A stretch of DNA of 64,000 nt from Mauremys mutica (Eukaryota; Chordata; Testudines; Geoemydidae): positions 55,338,697 through 55,402,696 of the forward strand of contig NC_059072.1 in assembly GCF_020497125.1 (NCBI RefSeq), given 5' to 3'. The notes beneath the pieces were generated by a model. That model made no database searches. It was not told the DNA's origin and worked only from the letters and a program-made list of their open reading frames with translations. How positions within the stretch are numbered: position 1 is the stretch's first letter; each line of letters opens with the position of its first letter. Below, in pieces: positions 56,602-64,000 of this stretch. A program made the translations under genes and the position numbers.

Positions 56602-56827
56602 CAGGGGCGGCTCTATGAATTCCGCCGCCCCAAGCGGGAGGTCCACACGAGCCGTGGGACCAGCGCACCCGCCGCAGTCATGCCTGCGGGAGGTCCGGTC
56701 GTCCCGCGGCTCCGTTGGACCTCCCGCAGGCATGACTGCGGAAGGTCCGCCGGACCCGCCTGCCGCCCTCCAGTTAAAATGCCGCCCCACGCCGCGCTTG
56801 GCACGCTGGGGTCTGGAGCAGGCCCTG
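56602..56827. mobile_element. GC-rich hAT-type non-autonomous element with a 25-bp perfect hairpin
   Basis: The left end is CAGGGGCGGCTCTATG, the right end on the other strand CAGGGCCTGCTCCAGACC. The 8-bp flanks CGTGGCGG (56594-56601) and CGTGGCAG (56828-56835) match at 7 of 8. It contains an exact 25-bp inverted repeat, 56672-56696 against 56717-56741, with a 20-base loop. CGGGAGGTCC(A/G) words are shared with the GC-rich element at 6265-6511, so the two are probably one family. All open frames here are artefacts of the GC content. Confidence 0.75.
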
Positions 56828-56835
56828 CGTGGCAG

Positions 56836-57137
56836 GAAATCAGAGGCTAGGGGGCAGGGAAGGAAGCCGGGAGCCCAGCTCCTGGGCTGCTGCAGTGCAG
56901 AAGTGAGGGTGTCTTGCCCTCATTTTTGCACTGTCTCTGGAGGTGGCTCTGATCTCCATACCAAGAGTGGCCATGCAGGGGAAGGACAACTCCTCTCTCT
57001 CCCCAGCGTGTCCGGACTAGCAGCTAGGGGATCCCCGGGCTCCCTGCAGCAGGGGATATCAGATTTCATGGGGAAGGGCTGATTTCATGGTCCGTGACAT
57101 GTTTTTCACGGCTGTGAAATTGATAGGGCCCTACACA
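56836..57137. mobile_element. Partial DNA-transposon-derived repeat with TAGGGCCCTAC end
   Basis: GATATCAGATTTCATGGGGA, then GATTTCATGGTCCGTGACAT, CACGGCTGTGAAATTGATAG and GGCCCTAC is a repeated turtle sequence with a terminal AGGGCCCTA-type palindrome, probably a hAT derivative. The part before 57050 is GC-rich and less certain. Only one terminus is visible, so the copy is truncated. Confidence 0.5.
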
Positions 57138-58740
57138 TGAATGCACTTCTGAACTCTGGGTCCTCATTGACCAACAACAAGCAACCGTGAGTGGGGTGTA
57201 GCACACAGAAAGGGCAGGGCATGTTAAAGGCACATGCTTTCATTAGACTTTCAGACCACAAGGTGGAAAACCGAGGCAAAGGACACTGCCCAACGCACTG
57301 TGGGGTGGGTGTTTGCTCATGGTTAGATGCTTTTGAGTCATGGTTATGCTACTTTCCCAAATTAATGCTAGGTTCCCTTTCCCTTTTAACAAAAGAAAAC
57401 TTTTATTATACTCAGACCCCCTTGCGAGTGGGGCAGTATTGCCTTTTAGAGGCACCCAAGGGTGTTTTTTTAATTTTCCCAGATTACTGTGTGGGGGCTC
57501 AAGCCAGTTCTTTTTTGTATTGTTAAGAGGAACCCTTAGATATTGAACCTGGCCCTTGTTGCTACCAACTCCACCTGGGAGAAGGGTTTCATAAAAGGGT
57601 GACATGCCTCTGGTCGGTGTCCCCTAGGTGAGCTGGCACAGAGTTCAAGATGTTTGGTTTCAATAGCTGGGCACAAACAGTAAATGAGAAGCAGAAGCTC
57701 CTCTGAGCACCAAAGACAGGCTGCTGTCTCTATTCTTGTATTTTATGTAATTGTGTCATGCGGCCCCTTTCAGCATTTCACTGCAGAGTAGTTTTTTTAC
57801 AGCAGCCTGTGTATAGTATCCTGCTGATAGACACAGGTCAGTGGGCGAGATAACTAGCTACTTCTTGCTGAGGTGGAGTGGAAAAAGAGATTGCATGAAG
57901 AGCAATGCATATGTATACCCATAAAGGTTATATTATGCCACTCCATAGGTTTCCTGTTCTAGCCTCCAAGCTGCTATGTTTGGTTTCACTTTCATCCCCC
58001 ATTTCCTCATACTCACCTTTTGCCTTCTGCAACACTGGTGGCCTGCCATATGCTGCTTAAATGTGTCTTCCATTCAGGCTATTTTTCAAGTGGGTTGTTA
58101 GAACAGATGTTATAATATGGGTACCTTCTAGCCCTCTACCAATGTTCTTCTTGTATGTACAATAGACATCGCTGCCATCCTCTTACTCTAGATAGATGCA
58201 ATTTTCTTTTCAGGTTGCTGGGCAGTGATACACATCTATACTCCTCTCTATTAACTTTGCACCTTTCAATTGGTTTCTCTTTAGGACCTTTATTTCTACT
58301 TTTTTTTAAACTTTACTCTTATCTTAAACTTTCTTCCTCTGACTTGTTGGTAACTCTAACAGCACTACTGCCATCATCAATTTTAAGAAGTTTGGGGCAG
58401 ATCCTCCGCTGGTATAAATCAATTTAGTTTCATTGACTTCAATGGCCCTTTCCCCAGCTGAGTCTCCTGTATCTACTGGTGGTATGGAAGCATGAATATC
58501 TATGCTTTCTTCCATGCTGTCCTACATATCATCAACATCTGTAGCAGTATTACAATAGTGCTCAGAATGTGCCATGTTCTGTACACCCCCCCAAGAAGAC
58601 ACAGTTCCTGCCTCCACAGAGTTTACAGTAGAAGACAACAAGCAACAGATGAAAGGCAAAGGGGAGTGATTCCTACTGACAGAAATAGTTAACAAATTAT
58701 TTACTTAAGGGCTCACCCTAAACCATACAATAGTCCAACT
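57138..58740. other. Non-coding stretch with a foldback fragment
   Basis: No gene. At 58391-58470, GGGGCAGATCCTCCGCTGG and TTCATTGACTTCAATGGCCC then CCAGCTGAGTC form a foldback-family copy with a well-kept CATTGACTTCAATG centre. At 58545-58640 is a copy of the dispersed motif (AGTTCCTGCCTCCACAGAGT then TTACAGTA). Frames at 57191-57605 on both strands lack domains. Confidence 0.5.
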
Positions 58741-60060
58741 AGGACTGAAAAAACCTCACACACTCAGTGCTAGAGATCTCATAAACTACCACCCAGTGGA
58801 TAACTTCCCTTTTCTGAGCAAGCTAACCAAGAAGATAGCAGAAAATCTTCATTGCCAGGTTATCAGGTTTTCCATTATCCTGAATCTCACTCAGGCTTCA
58901 AGCCAACGAGTACTTCACACACAGTTCTTCTTGCTCTGATGAATAAACCTTCTGTCTATACATAAGGGAAATACATCTATACTCATCCTACCAGACATCT
59001 TTGTGGCTATGATAGTATTAATCAACAAATACTCTTGTCCTATTTCTATGAGTCTGCAAGGGTGAATGGAAATGACTTAAAACTACTTGAGTCCTTTCTC
59101 TCAGACCAAATCTAAAGAAGCATTATGGGCACCTGTTCCTTCATCTCCAAAACCCTCCCCAGCAGTGACCCATCAGGTTCAAGCCTTCTCTCTATGGTTC
59201 AACATCTCAATGAAGCCATAGGGAGAGCTAATGAGCTAAAACAGGCTCAGTTGCCAGCAGTACACAGCTAACACCCATCTTTACACCTCCCTTCTCCAAA
59301 TGTCAATAGCAACATTGTCTAGCTTTTTCAGAGCTTAACCAAAAATGTGAACCTGGAAGAAGAGTACATAGCTAAGGCTGAGCATAAACAAGATGGAGGT
59401 GATTCTGGTGCCTCAGAAAACTTGTCTTTTCAATATTATTTCCTACTCCTAAGTGCATCTGCCCTCAGATTGTTAAATTGGTCCTCAGCTTTGGCATCTT
59501 TTTGGATGACGCAAAGCTACTGGATACCTGAAGAGTCACAGTGGCAAAAAGCCCACTTCCATCTGTGACTAACCACAAGACTGAACCCCACTCCATCAGA
59601 CATAGACTTGGCTATGGTAAATCACATGTGTGCAACCTCCAAGCTTGATTTCTGCATGTCATTATATCTGGAAATAAAACTGGACACCATGAAAAAAAAC
59701 TGATACATAACTCAGTAGCATATACGCTTGGTACATAGATCACCGTAAGAGCATCACCCTCGCATTCTAGTCTCTGTACAAGTTTCCATTGAATATAGAG
59801 AGCTCAGTTCCAGGTCTATGTCCCAACTTTCAAAACCCTGTATGAGACTGGGTCTACCTACCTGAGAGTTTGTCTATCCCTCCACAGTCATGATTTTCCA
59901 CAACAGCTATGTTATACTGCAGCTATGAAACAGTCAACAAATCAGGGAAGACTTATGAGCGCAGGAAACTTACTTTCACAGCAGCTGGACCAAGGCCATG
60001 GAACTTATTACCTTCCTAAGAGAAAAGAATGCCCACTAACCTCACAGCATTTGGAATTAA
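58741..60060 (+). mobile_element. Degraded L2-type LINE (second copy)
   Basis: The plus strand gives NYHPVDNFPFLSKLTKKIAE near 58784, the start of the L2 reverse transcriptase. It is followed by FSIILNLTQASSQ and SILILPDIFVAMI near 58975, where the L-x-L-L-D-x-S-x-A-F-D catalytic block of the family has decayed. Later pieces (VPTFKTLYE near 59820, then PWNLLPS-type words near 59998) match its end. Stops and frame changes abound. The endonuclease is missing. Same orientation as the L2 copy at 15441-17680. Confidence 0.7.
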
Positions 60061-60389
60061 ATATAGAACTCATCACTTTCATATAGTAGTTCTTCACACA
60101 CACTTCAACCGTGCTCTCTTCATTTTCCCCCAAAAAGCCTAAGTCAAGTTACTTACTACTGAAACCTATTCTATTTAATTTTATTTCTAGGAAACAACCT
60201 AGATAAGACAGCCTTATGTATCATTTAGAACCTAGAGATAGGTAGGTAGATGGACAAATAGAACATACCAATCCATTTTTATTAAGTGTCATATTTCTCC
60301 AGCTCGCTATCTATATCACCATTACTAGTTGGTTGGTTTGAGCATCATGGAGAAAGCTTGGGCGGCGGCACGAAGCAACCCACCGCCTC
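60061..60389. other. Non-coding stretch
   Basis: No recognised repeat or gene. A GATAGGTAGGTAGATGGA word lies near 60236. Confidence 0.5.
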
Positions 60390-60649
60390 TCAGCTCTTCT
60401 ACCCAATTCCAGTTTGTTGTAAAACAAGGACTTTTATATAAGGACATTCTTTCTGGTGAACACCAGGAAGGCCAGCATCCTCAAAGACAGTTGGTAGTTC
60501 CAACTAAGTACTGGGACAAGCTCTTAAGCTTGGGCCCTGACATCCCAGTGGGCATTCTGGGGTCAACAAAGCAAAAACAGGTTAAAAACATTCCTTCCAC
60601 TGGGAGGATGGGCAAGGACGTCGCCAAGTATGTCCGGGCAAATGCATAA
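60390..60649 (+). pseudogene. gypsy integrase N-terminal fragment
   Basis: A 106-codon frame (60329-60649) contains FVVKQGLLYKDILSGEHQEG, then PQRQLVVPTKYWDKLLSLG, LGSTKQKQVKNI and GKDVAKYVRANA. This is the zinc-binding H-H-C-C region at the start of a Ty3/gypsy integrase. The first His position is replaced (D where D-I-P-x-x-G/H is expected) and the final Cys pair is lost (RANA), so the zinc site is destroyed. The frame then stops. The catalytic core with its D-D-E residues is deleted. It precedes the LTR at 60795, as integrase does in such elements. Confidence 0.75.
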
Positions 60650-60794
60650 AAAGTGTTGTTCAATGTCAAATATCTTGTTGTTTACATACTTAGTAGTATA
60701 TGTAATAGTGCATGTGTTTTGTTTATCTGTTTATTTTACAGTTCTAGGAGGAAATCACCACCAGTAGTTCCCACTGTTGGCGATTTGGGGGGCG
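60650..60794 (+). mobile_element. Internal 3' region of the gypsy element and polypurine tract
   Basis: Sequence between the integrase remnant and the LTR. It ends TTGGCGATTTGGGGGGCG directly before the LTR start TGTCATAAAC. The G-run is the likely polypurine tract used to prime second-strand synthesis. About 0.15 kb remains. Confidence 0.6.
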
Positions 60795-61168
60795 TGTCAT
60801 AAACAGATAGTTAAGGGTTAAAGTCTGTTTTACCTGTAAAGGGTTAACATGTAGTACCTGGTGACCACCTGACCAGAGGACCAATCAGAGATAAGATTTT
60901 TTCAAATCTCTGTGGAGGGAAGCCTTTGTCTGTGTGAGAACTCTTTTTGGATCTAAGAGGACAGTCATGTCTCCAAGTTCTCCTGGAGTAGTTTCTACTA
61001 ATTAATAGTGAGTATTAATTAGAAAGGCGAATTAGTCTTATGATTTAATTTCTATATTTGCAATTGTGTGTTTGCTAAAGGAAATGCTTTATTCCTGTTT
61101 GCTGATATTGCTTTTACTGAGAAAAGGGGGAGAGGGGATTCTCTCCAGAGATTGATAAGGTTATACCC
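60795..61168 (+). mobile_element. 3' LTR of the gypsy element, truncated
   Basis: It begins TGTCATAAACAGATAGTTAA, with GGGTTAAAGTCTGTTTTACC, GACCAGAGGACCAATCAGAG and GGAGGGAAGCCTTTGTCTGT following. This is an LTR type I recognise as very common in turtles. It ends without a CA or an AATAAA at the point where a Penelope-type tail begins, so the U5 end has been lost. Plus orientation, consistent with the integrase fragment before it. Confidence 0.7.
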
Positions 61169-61171
61169 TGC

Positions 61172-61210
61172 TTCTACAGAACCAGACTAACACGGCTACC
61201 CCTCTGATAC
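61172..61210 (+). repeat. Penelope-like 3' tail fragment
   Basis: CTACAGAACCAGACTAACAC then GGCTACCCCTCTGATACA matches the terminal tail of the Penelope-like element at about 8495-8526 (CAGACTAACACAGTTACCC). About 40 bases long, directly after the truncated gypsy LTR. Confidence 0.7.
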
Positions 61211-61580
61211 ATGGTAGAAGTGTGTCTTGATGAGGATTTGAAGAAAGATGGGGCAGTGGCTTTGCAGACCTGCTCAGGAAATAAATTCCATGTGCCGAAT
61301 ACAGCATAAAAGAAGGCATGGAAATGGGTGTGAGAGAAGTGGATACACAGAGCATCAATGCTGGTATCAAGGCAGAACAGAAGGAATTAGGGCTGAGGCA
61401 ATGAGAGATAAGGGTAGATACATAGGGAAGGGCAGAGTTGTAAATGGGTCTTGAAAGTGAGGGTTAGTGGCTTGAACTTGATGCAGTAGAAAAGGGAGAA
61501 TCACTAGAAGGATTCAAAGAAAGCATTGGCATGACTCAATGAATCCAAGGTGAAAATTCAGAGCTGGATCTCACAAGACT
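61211..61580. repeat. Possible old interspersed repeat
   Basis: GAAGTGTGTCTTGATGAGGA, TTTGAAGAAAGATGGGGCAG then TGGCTTTGCAGACCTGCTCA and TGGCTTGAACTTGATGCAGT look like an ancient amniote repeat I have seen in many genomes. I cannot name the family with confidence. Confidence 0.4.
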
Positions 61581-61658
61581 TGAAGTCTGGGGCTGTTCAG
61601 ATCTGGGATTTTGATTCTGTTTATTATTGTCAGGATTTTCAAAATGTTCATCATTTAG

Positions 61659-61703
61659 CCTAGCTCTGCTCTCATTGACTTCAGTGGGAGCAGAATTAGG
61701 CCA
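61659..61703. repeat. Short foldback repeat
   Basis: GCCTAGCTCTGCTCTCATTG pairs with CAGTGGGAGCAGAATTAGGC at 16 of 20 positions. The centre is CATTGACTTCAGTG. Foldback family. Confidence 0.65.
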
Positions 61704-61912
61704 ACACAGAATGCTTTTCCAAACCCTATCCTATAACAATCAAGGCTATTTGTGAAATTCAAATCAGTGTGGATTTAGAATTTGAACTGTCCTACTGTTC
61801 AGGTGTTCACAGATTGATTGTTTTGGTCCAGGCCAGTCTTTAATCAAACAATGTTGCCTGCTTTGCATGCTTCTTTATTCCACCTCCCAGCCATCCTCTG
61901 TCTTATAATAGC

Positions 61913-61933
61913 AAAAAAAAAAAAAAAAAAAAA
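61913..61933. repeat. A21 homopolymer
   Basis: Twenty-one consecutive A. No retroelement body is recognisable immediately upstream. Length is likely to be unstable. Confidence 0.9.
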
Positions 61934-64000
61934 GGAAAATACAGGGTTTTTTAAATAATGTACATACTTGGAACTTCACAAATATTCTCACTTGGCTCAC
62001 AAGTTAAGGTCCTGACCTGCAATTAACTGTCAATTGCAGGATCAGGGTCTAACATTTTGGTTGAATTCTATAAAACTTTCTCACAACCCAAAAAAATTGT
62101 GAATCTATTGGGTCATTCTTCACAACTGTCTGGTGATGTGGAGTCTCTAGAAGAATACCCTGCAGTGTATACTGCTGAATTACGTGCTCTAGGATGACTT
62201 TTGGGGTAGTGGCTTCCTTAACTGAAACATTTTTTGCTATTGTGGTTTTAATATTACAGGCCTTTTGACACATTTTTGTGTTTTGCTTGCTTATTTTTCA
62301 AAAACAGCAGCATTTGTTTACAATGGCATTGTAATGCCCTCATAATCTTAAACCATAATGTCAATAAACTACCACTGACGTTGTAATGGCTCACATTACC
62401 ATATCATTACAGATGTTAAAGTCAGTCCCATATACTTCCACCAACATCACTGTTGCAGCTGCAGCCATAAAGATGTCAGTGACAGTGCACCAAATCACCA
62501 TTATAAGCAAAGTCAAGATAATAAAATGTTGCAAAAAGTAGCTACTAGGTCATGCTCAGTAGCTGTTTCTAAATATAAACCTCTGAGCAATTTAAAAATA
62601 AATTTCAAATTAGCCAAACTCACCAGTCTGCATTAAGAACTAGAATTAATGTGAGCAAACCCACCCCACCCCACCTCTGTTTTCCACTGAAGGACATTTT
62701 TAAGCCAGAGATCATCTGAAACCATGTATATTTTTATGGCCTCTCCACAACCAAAAAAATAAATTTAAACCACTGGAAAATTAAAGGGCCAAATTCTGTT
62801 CTTGGTCACATCTGTAAATCCCCATTGGCTTCATTTAATGGCAATGGAAATGCTCTGGATGAGTGGAAAACACATCCAGGTTTTATATACCAAGATTCTG
62901 CCAATTGCAACTGAATCCATCCAAGATGGAACACCCTGGAAATAGGAATTTATATTCCAGCACTGACACAATTGTTGCACTCAGGGCTTTCTTTACCATT
63001 AATATATCAAGCTGTCTCAGATTAATCTTTTGCATCAGATTTGTGAAAGCAATATAATACCAGGGAGGCTAATAAAAAGCAGTTAATAGAGTTGCTGGCA
63101 AAGGGAGGATTCACTTTAATTTGAAAAGTACAGGGGACTGAGCCTGCCTGGCATAAATGGGAGTCACAGAGGATAGTATAATACACACAGCACCCTAAGT
63201 ACACTAAAATAAAAGCACTAACAGCAATAACAACATATATTTATGGACATTACATTCAGGGAAGTATTAAGATTACATGGTACAACTGTAATTATACTGC
63301 ATGCTGTGGTTGGATTGCTTGACCCTTATACGCAGTACATAAGAATGGAAGGTGACAGGTATAGTGAATTTTAACCATAATAAAATTCAGATAGGTAAAC
63401 TTATAACAGTGGGGAGTATAAAAGAGGGAATTTTGTAGAAAAATTTAAAATTTTCAAGTCAATTTTTATTTGTTGGGATTTTGGTTGGTTGGGTGGGAGG
63501 GTATTTCTTTGCGGCTAGGCAAACTGCAAATCTTGTGTGACTAATTTTCACGTTACTTTTTCAAATTTCCAGTTGGGTTGATCAGTTGCGATTGGTCACA
63601 AAACTCAATATGTGATATTGATTCTTCTTCCCTGATTAGCTGAACCAAATTCATGTGATCTAAAAAGTGGCTAGAAGCTATTTTGACTCATTTTCACAGA
63701 GGTAATGGCTATGTTTTGTGTACTCTCTCTTAGAACATATCATAACTAGTTTTTTATATATAGATAAACTGGAATTCCATATAATCTCTCTCTCCATATA
63801 TATATATATATGGAACATGGAGGTTGGCCTTTGAGCCCAGGCACAAAAATGGTAGGGGACTGTTTTTTTCTGTGTATAAACCACACACACATACTACAGA
63901 GCTAGAGAGAGAGAGTAAGGAAGAGGAGAGAAAGCCAATATAGAATTTCTGTTTGCCTGTACAAAGCAGAAGGCTGTTGGGGCTAGCGTTGTATTGCTTC
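61934..64000. other. Non-coding stretch to window end
   Basis: No gene. A foldback-family fragment lies at 62783-62850 (GGGCCAAATTCTGTTCTTGG, TAAATCCCCATTGGCTTC). At 62000-62050 ACCTGCAATTAACTGTCAAT then TGCAGGATCAGGG is a small palindrome of the same type. An AT run with TATATATATATATA is at 63795-63811. The rest is unrecognised. Confidence 0.5.

Overview
This window looks like vertebrate nuclear DNA, most probably from a turtle (Testudines). I infer this from the mobile elements rather than from any host gene. They are CR1 and L2 LINEs, a Penelope-like retroelement with the 3' tail common in turtle genomes, two Ty3/gypsy-type elements, LTR-like solo copies, and many short hAT and Tc1/mariner-type non-autonomous elements, plus old foldback repeats. 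A crocodilian or another sauropsid is the main alternative.

I found no host protein-coding exon, tRNA, rRNA or other cellular RNA gene that I can support. Open reading frames are short. The longest (190 codons, 53687-54259 minus) is about what chance predicts for 128,000 codon positions. The window is best read as a gene desert or a large intron. Every recognisable coding remnant belongs to a retroelement, and all are broken by stops, frameshifts or deletions.

Layout. 0-4.4 kb: mostly unrecognised, with foldback fragments and a G-rich tract. 4.45-7.34 kb: an old repeat, then a CR1 LINE split by an LTR-like insertion that itself carries a hAT element with a perfect 8-bp target duplication. 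7.7-8.5 kb: a Penelope-like element with its reverse-transcriptase part inverted relative to its 3' end. 9-15 kb: foldback repeats, a 16-bp perfect hairpin and two TA-flanked DNA elements. 15.4-17.7 kb: a degraded L2 LINE with a hAT element inside. 17.7-19.25 kb: an almost perfect 240-bp direct duplication. 20.6-21.4 kb: a hAT element. 26.6-29.3 kb: a compact Ty3/gypsy element with both LTRs. 29.5, 45.5 and 56.6 kb: more hAT elements. 34.5 and 44.9 kb: two solo LTRs, each with a perfect 5-bp target duplication. 45.9-56 kb: a long stretch with few recognised repeats. 58.7-61.2 kb: an L2 LINE, then a second gypsy remnant (integrase fragment plus LTR), abutted by a Penelope-type tail.

The elements do not form a pathway. 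What the window offers is a readable history of insertions: hAT copies lie inside LTR, L2 and other sequence, so they are younger than their hosts. I saw no convincing new biological system. The most useful items for follow-up are the recent 240-bp duplication (possibly an assembly artefact), the inverted Penelope copy, the nested CR1/LTR/hAT block, and the repeat-poor 46-53 kb stretch as a place to look for conserved non-coding DNA. Family names come from recognition, not from a database search.
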